A stretch of DNA of 64,000 nucleotides. Origin: Paenibacillus sp. RC67 (lineage in GTDB: Bacteria; Bacillota; Bacilli; Paenibacillales; NBRC-103111). Positions 25,911-35,154 of this stretch are shown here, one piece after another. How positions within the stretch are numbered: the stretch's first letter is position 1; each line of letters opens with the position of its first letter. Where the stretch lies: the NCBI RefSeq assembly GCF_030020805.1, contig NZ_CP125098.1:7891001-7955000 (forward strand), in the 5' to 3' direction. The position numbers and the translations under genes are program-made. The notes below the pieces were generated by a model, which worked only from the letters and a program-made list of their open reading frames with translations, did no database searches and was not told the origin of the DNA.

Positions 25911-26627
25911 TCAGAAGCCTCCGTTTTTCGGATTTCTCATCATATATCCCAGCCCTCTGCGGGTCAGTATATATTCAGGACGGCTCGGATCATCCTCGAT
26001 TTTTTCCCTAAGCCGGCGAATCGTTACATCGACCGTTCTGACGTCACCGTAATATTCGAAACCCCAGACTGCCTGCAACAAATGCTCCCGGGTCATCACT
26101 TTACCGCTGTTTTTAGCCAAGTACTGCACCAGCTCGAACTCCCGATGCGTCAGATCCAACGCAGCTTCATCCTTATATACGACATACATATCGGTATCGA
26201 TAAACAAGCCTTGAATACGAAAGCCTTGCCTTGCTTCAGCTTCCGCCTGTGGGGCATTCTGCGCTTTCGTTTGCCGCCGCAAATGCGCTTTCACACGAGC
26301 CAGCAGCTCGCGTGTTCCAAAGGGCTTGGTCACATAATCGTCAGCCCCAAGCTCTAACCCAAGCACTTTATCAATTTCATTATCCTTGGCTGTCAGCATA
26401 ATGATGGGTGTATTGAGCCGAACACGCACTTCACGGCATACATCCATCCCGTCTTTCACCGGAAGCATGAGGTCGAGCAGAATCAGATCCGGCTCTTCCT
26501 TGAAGGCAAGCTCAACCGCCGTCCCTCCATCGTAAGCACAGATGACGTCATGCCCTTCCTTTTCCAAGTTAAACTTCAATATATCCGCAATCGGTTGTTC
26601 ATCATCGACAACGAGTATTTTCGCCAT
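25911..26627 (-). CDS. walR: Response regulator WalR (VicR/YycF)
   Basis: 238 residues, OmpR family. Receiver domain with acidic pocket VVDDE, phospho-Asp in ILLDLMLP at 53, Thr/Lys in MLTAKD and VTKPFG; C-terminal winged helix with the recognition helix DVRTVDVTIRRLREK and the RRGLGYMM wing. It is the first gene of walRKHIJ and governs cell-wall turnover genes; the M23 peptidase gene just upstream is the kind of gene it regulates in Bacillus, though I did not find a clear TGTWAH-N5-TGTWAH box there. Confidence 0.96.
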   Translation of the reverse strand: MAKILVVDDEQPIADILKFNLEKEGHDVICAYDGGTAVELAFKEEPDLILLDLMLPVKDGMDVCREVRVRLNTPIIMLTAKDNEIDKVLGLELGADDYVTKPFGTRELLARVKAHLRRQTKAQNAPQAEAEARQGFRIQGLFIDTDMYVVYKDEAALDLTHREFELVQYLAKNSGKVMTREHLLQAVWGFEYYGDVRTVDVTIRRLREKIEDDPSRPEYILTRRGLGYMMRNPKNGGF

Positions 26628-26714
26628 TTCTTTCGATCACCGCCTATGAACAAACTTAACCTAAATGACCTTCTTTACCCAAATAACTGTATTCCTATCT
26701 TACCACACCTTGAT

Positions 26715-26768
26715 GCAAAAAGAGACATGGTCAAGCAGGTTTCCCTGCTTTTTCCATGCCTCTTTTTC
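26715..26768 (-). terminator. Two-stem terminator between the M23 peptidase and walR
   Basis: Arms AGAGGCATGG and CCATGTCTCT enclose a second small hairpin AGCAGG-GAAA-CCTGCT; the minus strand continues with TTTTTGC and the plus strand also ends in a T tract. It ends the M23 gene and insulates walR. Confidence 0.75.
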
Positions 26769-26806
26769 TGCAAATAGTATCTCTTATATAAACGATGAAT
26801 GAGTGC

Positions 26807-28363
26807 TTAACGACTCAGATATTTCAAAGGATTTTGCGGTGAATCACTTTGCTGAACTTCAAAATGCAAGTGAACTCCAGTGGAATCGCCTGTACTGCCC
26901 ATATAACCGATTTTTTCGCCCTTCTCGACGATTTTGCCGACACTTGTATAGATCTGACTCAAATGCCCATAAAGCGTCTTATAACCGTTCATATGGTCAA
27001 TGATGATGCAATTGCCGTAACCGCTTTTTACGCCGGCAAAGATGACTTTACCGTTATCGGATGCCATAATATTTTTGTTAGGAGACGTTAAGTCGACTCC
27101 TTTGTGGAACACGCCCCACCGGGTACCGAATGTACTCGTAATGGTGGAAGATAGGACCGGCCAAGCGAATTTCCCCGAGCCTTCACCCTTAATGACCTTC
27201 GTTCCTTTACGTACAACAGCTTTGATCGGTTCTTGAGTCACTTGCTCGCTCAGCACCGTTTCATCTGTCATCAATCCGTTTACTTTCGTAACCTGGATCA
27301 TGACCTGTTTCATTCCATTCTGGCCTTGTTTAATAACTTGTGTAGTCCCTGCACGCATGCTATCGTCCGTCTGATATTCCGTATCATACTGAATCTCTTG
27401 GGACTCGGCAAATTTCTCCACTGTTCGTACAGCAAGCTTTGGCTGCAATACGGTTAAGTCGAGCTGTTGGCCTACTTTAATCATATCATCGCTAATGTTA
27501 GGGTTATTCTGATAGATGACCTGCTTTGGAATATCGAGCTTCTTAGCTATGCAGGATACGCAATCGCCCTTTTCAACTGTATACTTGGTCGGCTGCACGT
27601 CCCCGGTCTCCAGCTTTTTCTTAAGCTCCTCCGGACTCATGACATCCTGTGGTTGAATCTTGATTTCTTTCAACTCTACCTTTTGTACGAACTCTACCTT
27701 TTGTAATTCTACTTCAGCAGGTGCTGCTGGTGACGCCGATAGAACTCTGACTTTCCCGGAGTCTTTCTTCTTCTCTAGCGCTGTGCTCTTAATATCCTCC
27801 AACAACTGGTCCGCCGTCTGTTCATCCTTGAGGACACCCATCGGGTTTCCATCAACAACAAGCTCGGTTCCAACCGGATAGGCTGTAACCGAATCAGCTA
27901 CTTTTTCCAATACCTTTTGATCATTCGTCTCCGGCATGAAAACCCTTTCAACCTGGAATGTGACCTCAGGCTCCTTGACCTTCATCCGAACAAACGAATT
28001 ATTCGTCAGCTCTTGCGTCTTCGCTTGCTTAGCTTCTTCTACTTCTGTCGTATTCTCGACGGTTCCGACGTCTTCCCCATCAATAGAAACGTGGTACACA
28101 TTTTTCAATCCTGCATGTACAAATGTATTGCCACCCCATACTACTGCGGTAACTACGCCCAATACAGAGATGGTCTTAACCAAAGTCCATTTATGTAAAA
28201 AAGAATTATTATTCGTTTGTTGAGCAACTGGCTCTATTTGATCTTCCGTTGTTGGCTCGACTCTCGTCTTGGCAGTCAAGTTGCGCAATTGAATGGAAGA
28301 GAGCTTCTGCTTGGACTTGTCCAATTTCTCCTTGATCCAACTCATTCCCTTGAAAACTGTCAT
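26807..28363 (-). CDS. M23 peptidoglycan endopeptidase with LysM and G5 domains
   Basis: 518 residues. A cytoplasmic part (about 1-50), a membrane helix (LVKTISVLGVVTAVVWGG, about 58-78), a long outer region, a LysM domain (YTVEKGDCVSCIAKKLDI and QQLDL, about 260-305), a G5 domain (about 310-390) and an M23 (LytM/lysostaphin) domain with zinc ligands in HKGVD and HLHFEV. It cleaves peptide cross-links of the wall while tethered to the membrane. AGGAG lies 6 bases before the start. Position just upstream of walR is common in Paenibacillus and suggests a part in Wal-governed wall turnover. Confidence 0.92.
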   Translation of the reverse strand: MTVFKGMSWIKEKLDKSKQKLSSIQLRNLTAKTRVEPTTEDQIEPVAQQTNNNSFLHKWTLVKTISVLGVVTAVVWGGNTFVHAGLKNVYHVSIDGEDVGTVENTTEVEEAKQAKTQELTNNSFVRMKVKEPEVTFQVERVFMPETNDQKVLEKVADSVTAYPVGTELVVDGNPMGVLKDEQTADQLLEDIKSTALEKKKDSGKVRVLSASPAAPAEVELQKVEFVQKVELKEIKIQPQDVMSPEELKKKLETGDVQPTKYTVEKGDCVSCIAKKLDIPKQVIYQNNPNISDDMIKVGQQLDLTVLQPKLAVRTVEKFAESQEIQYDTEYQTDDSMRAGTTQVIKQGQNGMKQVMIQVTKVNGLMTDETVLSEQVTQEPIKAVVRKGTKVIKGEGSGKFAWPVLSSTITSTFGTRWGVFHKGVDLTSPNKNIMASDNGKVIFAGVKSGYGNCIIIDHMNGYKTLYGHLSQIYTSVGKIVEKGEKIGYMGSTGDSTGVHLHFEVQQSDSPQNPLKYLSR

Positions 28364-28453
28364 AATCTACTCCTTTTAAGCCGTTTTCTACGAAAAATAC
28401 ATAAATAAACCTAAAACTAGGCACAATAACCATATAAGATGACTCCTTTTATC

Positions 28454-28483
28454 AATTTACCACAATTCGTCTTCTTTTTTCAA
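28454..28483 (-). promoter_or_regulatory. Candidate promoter of the M23 peptidase gene
   Basis: On the minus strand TTGAAA (28478-28483), 18 bases, then TAAATT preceded by TGG (extended -10). It lies 90-120 bases before the start codon. Confidence 0.4.
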
Positions 28484-28544
28484 CAATATTCACGGGTCTG
28501 TGAGTCAAATCCACAGTTTCGTGGCAGGGGTGTGAAGTAAAACA

Positions 28545-28805
28545 ATGGAAAACATAACGGCATTTTTCAAAAATAGCTCGGATATGAATCTAGCGGCGGA
28601 GGCACTGCGTGAGCAAGGAGCCATAGATATCCAGCTGCATTCGGGGGAAAACGCTGCTTCAGATTCATTAAGCATGCTGTCACTTCTCCAATCCAGCCAG
28701 GAAAATAACGAGGAAATCTTCGGCTATGTGATGCAAGTTGTCGTCGAATCGTCCCGCTATCGGCAGGCGGAGGATACTTTAGCTTCTTTTGGAGGACAGC
28801 GTTAA
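28545..28805 (+). CDS. Small protein of unknown function
   Basis: 86 residues, start ATG with GGGGTG upstream. It reads as a small ferredoxin-like fold: MENITAFFKNSSDMNLAAEALREQGA at its start (strand, helix), and YVMQVVVESSRYRQAEDTLAS at its end (strand, helix), similar in plan to proteins that handle one amphipathic beta-alpha-beta unit per half, but I do not recognise a family. It stands alone on the plus strand with its own terminator and divergent from the M23 gene. Confidence 0.7.
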   Translation: MENITAFFKNSSDMNLAAEALREQGAIDIQLHSGENAASDSLSMLSLLQSSQENNEEIFGYVMQVVVESSRYRQAEDTLASFGGQR

Positions 28806-28827
28806 AAGGATGGACGAACATAAACAA

Positions 28828-28860
28828 GCCCCGGCACATGGAGTGCCAGGGCATTTTCAT
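28828..28860 (+). terminator. Terminator after the 86-residue protein
   Basis: GCCCCGGCAC and GTGCCAGGGC (one mismatch) around ATGGA, followed by ATTTTCATTT on the plus strand, 22 bases after the stop. Confidence 0.75.
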
Positions 28861-28903
28861 TTACTCACAATCCAACATAGACGTTAGCAATCAAATTTCA
28901 GAT

Positions 28904-29650
28904 CTATGGATCTACTTTTATCATAGCAAGCAGCTGCGCGTATTCATCAGGCTTCAAATATTTCTGCAGTATGCTCTCGATTTGCTTCAATTCTCCAGCT
29001 GTAATTCCATCTTCCATTAATGACGAGATGGTCTGCATTTCATTCTGAGGCACACGGGTTACGAGCATATTGAAAATTTTATTTTTCTCTTCATTGGACA
29101 GCTGTTCTTTCTTCTTGGTAAACTCCTCACTCGAAACAACAATCTTCTTATTATCCTCGACACCTGGTATCCCGCTTCCTGACTTATCTGTTGAGGCTTG
29201 ACCGCTCTGTTGGCCAAACACGGCAATTGCGTCCTCAGGCGGTTTCTTGGTCGTCGAGCCGCCTCCTTTTGTCGAGGATGAGGAAGTATCGGAAGAATTC
29301 CCGTCCGTCGTTCCAGAACCGTTAGAGGCAGTAGAACTCGTGGAACCTCCATCGGCAACAGATCCTGATGCAGGAACATCAACCGGAGAATTACTTTTTG
29401 TAGCGGTAGAAGCCACTTTACGTTGAGAGGGGGCGACTGAATTTGGAGCGAATAAACCCGCCATTTGTTTACTCATTTGGCCTACGAACTGAGACCAATT
29501 AGGTGTCGCGCTTACAGCCGACTTTAGATTATACTGCTCCAACAACATATCCGCATAAGTGCTCACAGCCCAAAAGGTAGAGGCGATACAGACCGTAGAC
29601 GTAATCAGCGCGCTCAAAACCAGCTTCAGCAACCATTGTATTCCTTTCAT
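28904..29650 (-). CDS. Membrane-anchored protein with Ser/Thr-rich linker, unknown function
   Basis: 248 residues. One N-terminal membrane helix or uncleaved signal (WLLKLVLSALITSTVCIAS, about 6-25), then about 90 residues dominated by Ser, Thr, Gly and Ala (residues 80-140, a flexible linker), and a helical C-terminal domain of about 80 residues (EEKNKIFNMLVTRVPQNEMQ, SLMEDGITAGELKQIE). The C-terminal helices look like a small protein-binding unit. I recognise no family. It lies between purA and the small plus-strand gene, alone on its strand. Confidence 0.7.
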   Translation of the reverse strand: MKGIQWLLKLVLSALITSTVCIASTFWAVSTYADMLLEQYNLKSAVSATPNWSQFVGQMSKQMAGLFAPNSVAPSQRKVASTATKSNSPVDVPASGSVADGGSTSSTASNGSGTTDGNSSDTSSSSTKGGGSTTKKPPEDAIAVFGQQSGQASTDKSGSGIPGVEDNKKIVVSSEEFTKKKEQLSNEEKNKIFNMLVTRVPQNEMQTISSLMEDGITAGELKQIESILQKYLKPDEYAQLLAMIKVDP

Positions 29651-29751
29651 ATTCCACTTCTCCCGTCAGACTATTATGCATCTCCCTCATTCAGTATTGA
29701 CGACATTAGTTAAAAACAACCATAGGATAAGGAAACTTTACGGTTCAAAAA

Positions 29752-29792
29752 CAAAAAACCTCTGAAGCCTTAGATACAAGACTTCAGAGGTT
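29752..29792 (-). terminator. Terminator after purA
   Basis: On the minus strand AACCTCTGAAG pairs perfectly with CTTCAGAGGTT and runs into TTTTTGTTTTTG, 14 bases after the purA stop. Confidence 0.88.
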
Positions 29793-29805
29793 CGTATAGT
29801 TAATC

Positions 29806-31089
29806 TTAGTAGATAGATTTTACGAGGTTCGTTTGCTCACGGTTACGACCTACAGAGAAGATAGCAATCGGAATACCTGTCAGCTCGGATACGCGCTCAA
29901 CATAACGTCTAGCATTAGCCGGCAAATCCTCCAGCTTGCGAACGCCTGTAATGTCTTCACTCCAGCCTGGAAGCTCTTCATATACAGCTTCGCATTCTGC
30001 CAGCATATTCAGGCTCGCAGGGTAATGCTCGATCACTTCACCACGGAATTTATAAGAGGTACAAATTTTTACCGTTTCCAGTCCAGCCAGAACGTCCAAT
30101 GAGTTCAAGGACAATCCTGTAATTCCGCTTACGCGGCGAGCATGACGTACAACAACGCTGTCGAACCAGCCGACACGACGTGGTCTGCCTGTCACTGTAC
30201 CGTACTCGTGGCCTTTTTCACGAATCCAGTTCCCTGTTTCGTTATGCAGCTCTGTAGGGAAAGGACCATCGCCGACACGAGTGGTATAGGATTTGGCAAC
30301 ACCGATGATTTGCTTAATTTTCGTCGGACCTACTCCGGAACCGATACATACGCCGCCAGCAGAAGGGTTCGAAGATGTAACATACGGGTACGTTCCTTGG
30401 TCGATATCCAGCATAACGCCTTGTGCGCCTTCGAACAGCACCTTTTTACCGTCGTCGATCAGATCATTCAGCACAACCGAAGTATCCGTAACGTAATGAC
30501 GAATACGTTCAGCGTAGCCAAGGTATTCGGTGATAATAGCTTCAGCATCCAAGCCTTCGCCATTGTATACTTGTTCGATCAGAACGTTCTTCTCAGCAAC
30601 CAGATGGCGAACTTTACGTTCGAATTCCTTCGCATCCATCAGGTCGGCAATACGAATACCGTTTCTTGCCGCTTTATCCATATAGCAAGGGCCGATCCCC
30701 TTGCGTGTCGTTCCGATTTTATTATCGCCTTTACGCTCTTCTTCCAGTCCGTCCAACAGCAAATGATACGGCATAATAACATGTGCACGATCGCTGATTT
30801 TCAGGTTGTCTGTCGTAAAGCCGTTCTCGTGAATATATGCGATTTCTTCGAGCAATGCGCCTGGATTAATAACCATACCGTTACCAATAACGCATACTTT
30901 ATCATTGTAGAAAATGCCCGATGGAATCATCGTCAATTTATATTTCTTTTCGTCAATTAAAATCGTATGGCCAGCATTGTTACCGCCTTGGTAACGTGCT
31001 ACCACTTCAGCAGATTCAGCAAGGAAATCTGTAATCTTCCCTTTTCCTTCATCGCCCCATTGGGTTCCTACAACCACTACCGTAGACAT
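29806..31089 (-). CDS. purA: Adenylosuccinate synthetase PurA
   Basis: 427 residues from the ATG at 31089 (GGGGG seven bases upstream), the family length. It joins IMP and aspartate with GTP to adenylosuccinate, the first committed step to AMP. Visible marks are GTQWGDEGKGK at the N-terminus (catalytic Asp and P-loop), NNAGHT with the catalytic His, GTTRKGIGP and the C-terminal FSVGRNREQT. Extra in-frame ATG codons upstream are not needed. It has its own promoter and terminator between dnaB and an unknown gene. Confidence 0.97.
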   Translation of the reverse strand: MSTVVVVGTQWGDEGKGKITDFLAESAEVVARYQGGNNAGHTILIDEKKYKLTMIPSGIFYNDKVCVIGNGMVINPGALLEEIAYIHENGFTTDNLKISDRAHVIMPYHLLLDGLEEERKGDNKIGTTRKGIGPCYMDKAARNGIRIADLMDAKEFERKVRHLVAEKNVLIEQVYNGEGLDAEAIITEYLGYAERIRHYVTDTSVVLNDLIDDGKKVLFEGAQGVMLDIDQGTYPYVTSSNPSAGGVCIGSGVGPTKIKQIIGVAKSYTTRVGDGPFPTELHNETGNWIREKGHEYGTVTGRPRRVGWFDSVVVRHARRVSGITGLSLNSLDVLAGLETVKICTSYKFRGEVIEHYPASLNMLAECEAVYEELPGWSEDITGVRKLEDLPANARRYVERVSELTGIPIAIFSVGRNREQTNLVKSIY

Positions 31090-31159
31090 GCACATAACCC
31101 CCATCAGGTGAGTTTCACCTTCACCTATAATTGGCCAAAAGGCCTTAAGCACCATGAAT

Positions 31160-31188
31160 ATTTTATCAGTCTGCTAGTGCAAAGTCAA
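31160..31188 (-). promoter_or_regulatory. SigA promoter of purA
   Basis: On the minus strand TTGACT (31183-31188), 17 bases, TAAAAT (31160-31165), about 70 bases before purA. The -35 starts right at the end of the dnaB terminator. A short inverted repeat AGGTGA...TCACCT follows in the leader. Confidence 0.75.
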
Positions 31189-31230
31189 CAAAAAACGAAC
31201 AATGCTACAGGGGCTTGTAGCATTGTTCGG
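31189..31230 (-). terminator. Terminator after dnaB
   Basis: Perfect 14-bp arms (CGAACAATGCTACA and its inverse) around a 4-6 base loop; on the minus strand TTTTTTGTTG follows. Lies about 50 bases after the dnaB stop. Confidence 0.9.
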
Positions 31231-31281
31231 AAATCATTCATATATGCTAGTTTCATATGTTCCCCGTGCAACATGGTGCTT

Positions 31282-32634
31282 TTAGCTGGCAGACTCCTGA
31301 TGGGTTCTATCCAGCCCGACGAACTTATTGAAGTTTTTCAAGAAGGCAAGCTCTACGGTTCCAACGGGACCATTCCGCTGTTTAGCGATAATAATCTCAA
31401 TAATATTTTTCTTCTCGGATTCTTTATCGTAGTAATCGTCGCGATACAAGAAAGCGACGATATCGGCATCTTGCTCGATCGAACCGGATTCCCGCAAGTC
31501 AGACATCATCGGACGTTTGTCCTGACGCTGCTCTACGCCACGGCTAAGCTGGGACAGAGCGATAACTGGAACGTCAAGCTCACGGGCGATTTGCTTAAGC
31601 GTACGTGAAATCTCTGATACTTCCTGCTGACGGTTGTCACCTTTACCGCGACCGTGGATGAGCTGGAGATAGTCTATCAGAATCATACCAAGTCCCCTCT
31701 CCTGCTTCAGCCTACGGCATTTAGCGCGAATATCGGCAACAGTAACCGACGGGGAATCGTCGATATAAATGTTGGCCTCAGACAAAGCGCCGATCGCCAT
31801 CGTCAGCTTCTCCCAGTCATCCGACTCGAGGAAGCCTGTCCGCATACGTCCTGCATCCACATTAGCCTCGGCACAAATCATACGCTGAACGAGCTGGGCG
31901 GCACCCATCTCCAAACTGAAGATAGCGACGGTCTCCTTCTCGCGCACACCTACGTTTTGCGCGATATTCAATGCGAACGCCGTCTTACCTACAGAAGGAC
32001 GGGCCGCTACAATAATTAAATCCGACCGTTGAAAGCCGGACGTCATCTTGTCCAAATCTTGGAATCCTGATTTGACACCGGTCGTTCCCCCTTTATTGTT
32101 ATAAAGGAACTCGACCTTATCAAACACTTCCATCAGAACATCACGTATGGCGATGAAGCCTGTACTCGAGCGGCGCTGTGAAATCTCAAGGATCCGCTTC
32201 TCTGCATCGCTCAGTAAGTCGCCTACATCATCTGTGGCAGCATAGCCTTCAGTTACAATATTCGTTGCTGCGCGAATCAACCGCCGCAGCATCGACTTCT
32301 CTTCTACGATCTGCGCATAGTAGTCGATGTTCGCCGCTGTCGGCACTGCATTCGCAAGCTCCGACAAGTACTTGATCCCGCCAATCTCCTCGAGCTGCTG
32401 TTTGTTTTGCAGCAGCGCGGTGAGTGTGATCAAGTCTATCGGCTCATTCCCCTCCGCCAGCTCGATCATTGCCTCATAGATGCGTTGATGCGAGGTGCGA
32501 TAGAAGTCATCGTTCGTGATGCGTTCCATCGCAGTGACTAACGAATCACTGTCAAGCAAAATAGCGCCGAGCACGGCCTGCTCGGCTTCCAAATTTTGCG
32601 GAGGGATTCGATCCATAAACATACCTTCGTTCAA
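31282..32634 (-). CDS. dnaB: Replicative DNA helicase DnaB
   Basis: 450 residues, the RecA-type hexameric helicase (DnaC in Bacillus naming) that unwinds DNA ahead of the fork. N-terminal primase-interacting domain starts RIPPQNLEAEQAVLG; Walker A is ARPSVGKTAFALNIA (about residue 208), Walker B ILIDYLQLI. The start is a TTG at 32634 with AGGAGG eight bases upstream; an ATG four codons in is the alternative. Probably transcribed with rplI and gdpP from upstream. Confidence 0.96.
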   Translation of the reverse strand: MNEGMFMDRIPPQNLEAEQAVLGAILLDSDSLVTAMERITNDDFYRTSHQRIYEAMIELAEGNEPIDLITLTALLQNKQQLEEIGGIKYLSELANAVPTAANIDYYAQIVEEKSMLRRLIRAATNIVTEGYAATDDVGDLLSDAEKRILEISQRRSSTGFIAIRDVLMEVFDKVEFLYNNKGGTTGVKSGFQDLDKMTSGFQRSDLIIVAARPSVGKTAFALNIAQNVGVREKETVAIFSLEMGAAQLVQRMICAEANVDAGRMRTGFLESDDWEKLTMAIGALSEANIYIDDSPSVTVADIRAKCRRLKQERGLGMILIDYLQLIHGRGKGDNRQQEVSEISRTLKQIARELDVPVIALSQLSRGVEQRQDKRPMMSDLRESGSIEQDADIVAFLYRDDYYDKESEKKNIIEIIIAKQRNGPVGTVELAFLKNFNKFVGLDRTHQESAS

Positions 32635-32727
32635 GTTCGTCTCCTCCTAAACATTTCCTTGGGGAAAACTTAACTCATAAGCGCCGAACCACAAGGGATC
32701 AGCGCCTCAACTAATCGACTTAACAAC

Positions 32728-33174
32728 TTATTCTTCCGCTGCATGAACCTTCAGCTTGGAAGTAACTTCTGGATGAAGCTTAACCGCTATCTCGGTTACA
32801 CCTAACGTACGGATCGGCTCATCCATAATGATTTTACGCTTGTCCAGCTTGATTTTGTGCTGCTTTTCCATCTCTTCTGCTACTTGCTTGCTTGTAATAG
32901 CCCCGAACAGACGGCCGTCCTTACCGGATTTTGCTTTCAATTCTACAGTTAGAGACTCCAGCTTTTTACCCAACTCCACAGCGTCGGCCTTCTCCTGATC
33001 CTTCTTGCGCTGCTCCGCTTTTTTCTGAGTCTCCAATACTTTCATGGATGAATCGTTGGCAGGTGCAGCAAGCTGCTGCGGAAACAAAAAGTTATTTGCA
33101 TACCCTTCGGATACGTTTTTAACTTCCCCTTTTTTTCCTTGGCCTTTTACGTCCTTCAGCAATATCACTTTCAT
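32728..33174 (-). CDS. rplI: 50S ribosomal protein L9
   Basis: 148 residues, the usual length. N-terminal KVILLKDVKGQGKKGEVKNV is the conserved rRNA-binding part, followed by the long connecting helix and the C-terminal domain. Its ATG overlaps the stop of gdpP by 4 bases (ATGA), the conserved gdpP-rplI-dnaB arrangement of Firmicutes. Confidence 0.97.
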   Translation of the reverse strand: MKVILLKDVKGQGKKGEVKNVSEGYANNFLFPQQLAAPANDSSMKVLETQKKAEQRKKDQEKADAVELGKKLESLTVELKAKSGKDGRLFGAITSKQVAEEMEKQHKIKLDKRKIIMDEPIRTLGVTEIAVKLHPEVTSKLKVHAAEE

Positions 33175-35132
33175 TCGAAAAGCCCCTCCTCTGCTTCTAT
33201 GTCACTTAAAATTTGTTTTAATCTTTCTTTTGCTTCACCAATGGTGCTTTCCAATTGGGTCGCTGCGTTAGTCAAATGACCTCCGCCGCCCATTCGTTCC
33301 ATGACAACCTGAACGTTCATTTGTCCAAGTGATCTCGCACTGATGCCGATCAATCCGTCCGGACGTTCGCTTATGACAAAAGAAGCCATTACACCCGTCA
33401 TAGTTAACAATGTATCAGCTGCTTGAGCAATGAGCAACTGAGAATATTTGCGATTTGGCTCTGTCACGGCCAGAGCGATGTGGTCATACAGGATGACCGC
33501 ATTTTTAATGACCTCCGACCTCTGAATAAACGCGTCCAAATCCTCTTTCAGCAGCCGTTGGATCAACGACGAATCCGCTCCATTCCGGCGAAGGAAAGAT
33601 GCAGCCTCGAACGTCCTGGCTCCCGTACGAAGACTGAAGCTCTTCGTATCAACGACAATCCCGGCCAGTAGTGCGGTAGCTTCCAGCACCCCCATCGTCA
33701 GACGGTCGTTAAAATACTGAAGCAGCTCCGTCACAAGCTCGCACGTGGAAGATGCATAAGGCTCCATATACACCAACGTCGCATCTTGGATGAACTCCTC
33801 ACCGCGGCGGTGATGATCGACAACGAATTTCCGTTGCGTCTGCTGCAGCAGCTTCGGCTCCGCTACCATAGAGGCCTTGTGCGTGTCTACGACAACAGCC
33901 AGCGTACGTCCATTAGTGATCTGCATCGCCTGCTCCGGTGTAATAAACCAGCGGTTCAGCTTCTCGTCCTCATAGATCGTATCCATCAGCTTTTGAATCG
34001 AAGGATTCACACCTTCCAGGACGATATAGCCTTCCTTATTGCTTACGTGAACAGCCTTCAGTACCCCTATCGCCGCACCGATGGCATCCATATCCGGATA
34101 GCGATGGCCCATGATGATGACCTTATCGCATTCCTTAATCAAATCCCTTAGGGCATGAGATATGACTCTGGCCCTAACGCGAGTACGTTTTTCAATTGCA
34201 TTGGAACGCCCACCGTAAAAAGAGAGCCTCTCCCCTACCTTAACGGCGACCTGGTCACCACCACGTCCCAATGCCATATCCAAGCTCGTCTGAGCGAGCT
34301 GTCCAAGCTCTGTTAGCGAATCTATGCCAGAGGCAATCCCTATGCTAAGCGTTAAAGGCAGTTTGTTCTCGATCGTTAAATCCCGAACCTCGTCCAATAT
34401 TTCAAACCGGGACTGCTCCAACGATTTTAATCCTTTTTGATTCATTAATATCAAATAACGGTCTGACGCGGTACGCCGAAGATGAACGTTATTTTTTTGT
34501 GCCCATTCCGTAATCTCGCCGGTGACCCTCGCCATCATGATGCTGCGCGTTTGGTCGTCCATTCCTTGTGTTGCTTCATCCAGATTGTCCATCATGACAA
34601 TCCCAATAGCGAGCCGCTCTTCCTCGTACCGAGCCGACAACGTCTTGTAATCGGTAATATCGGTGAAATAAAGCAGTCTTTCATCCGGCTTGACCTGCAC
34701 AAGGTAAATGCACTTACCGACCGTTATTTCCAGCCTCAGATCCTTGTCCTTGCGTGTCTTTAAAGAAGGAAACAATTCGTTGACCGACTCGCCGATCAAA
34801 GTTTCTTTGCTGAGCATTTTTGCTACGAATGGATTGTGCCACTCCACAATCTTATCTTCGTTATAGAGCAGAATCCCTATCGGCAGCTCATGAACTACCT
34901 CATTGCCCGCCTTTTTAATCCGGTGGGACAGTGTGGTCACATAATGATTAAAATCTTTGCGAAACGCCTGTTCCGCCTGCAGTGTGTAGTAGGCTAATAT
35001 AGCACATATAAACAAGGCGATCACACCGATCACCCATTGGTAAATCATCAAAATGAAAGTTAAAACGATCAAAAGAGCAAATATCCATACGATATGCAAG
35101 CCGTGCCATCGCTTTAACAGGAACTTTGGCAT
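33171..35132 (-). CDS. gdpP: Cyclic-di-AMP phosphodiesterase GdpP
   Basis: 653 residues. Two membrane helices (about 12-50), a PAS-like domain (about 85-150), a degenerate GGDEF domain (about 170-300) and a DHH/DHHA1 catalytic module (VVDHHRRGE at about 420, GGGGHLTNAAT near the end). It hydrolyses c-di-AMP to pApA, and so affects potassium balance and wall stress. Lies in the conserved yybS-gdpP-rplI-dnaB run. Confidence 0.95.
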   Translation of the reverse strand: MPKFLLKRWHGLHIVWIFALLIVLTFILMIYQWVIGVIALFICAILAYYTLQAEQAFRKDFNHYVTTLSHRIKKAGNEVVHELPIGILLYNEDKIVEWHNPFVAKMLSKETLIGESVNELFPSLKTRKDKDLRLEITVGKCIYLVQVKPDERLLYFTDITDYKTLSARYEEERLAIGIVMMDNLDEATQGMDDQTRSIMMARVTGEITEWAQKNNVHLRRTASDRYLILMNQKGLKSLEQSRFEILDEVRDLTIENKLPLTLSIGIASGIDSLTELGQLAQTSLDMALGRGGDQVAVKVGERLSFYGGRSNAIEKRTRVRARVISHALRDLIKECDKVIIMGHRYPDMDAIGAAIGVLKAVHVSNKEGYIVLEGVNPSIQKLMDTIYEDEKLNRWFITPEQAMQITNGRTLAVVVDTHKASMVAEPKLLQQTQRKFVVDHHRRGEEFIQDATLVYMEPYASSTCELVTELLQYFNDRLTMGVLEATALLAGIVVDTKSFSLRTGARTFEAASFLRRNGADSSLIQRLLKEDLDAFIQRSEVIKNAVILYDHIALAVTEPNRKYSQLLIAQAADTLLTMTGVMASFVISERPDGLIGISARSLGQMNVQVVMERMGGGGHLTNAATQLESTIGEAKERLKQILSDIEAEEGLFE

Positions 35133-35154
35133 TCCACTCGCCCCTAATCCTTCA

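Noticed and set aside
28454..28544. WalR box upstream of the M23 peptidase
   Set aside because: I looked for TGTWAH-N5-TGTWAH on both strands and found no acceptable match.
30142..30960. 272-codon plus-strand frame antisense to purA
   Set aside because: Long only because it mirrors the codon pattern of purA; composition is Cys/Phe/His-rich with no signature and no ribosome site.
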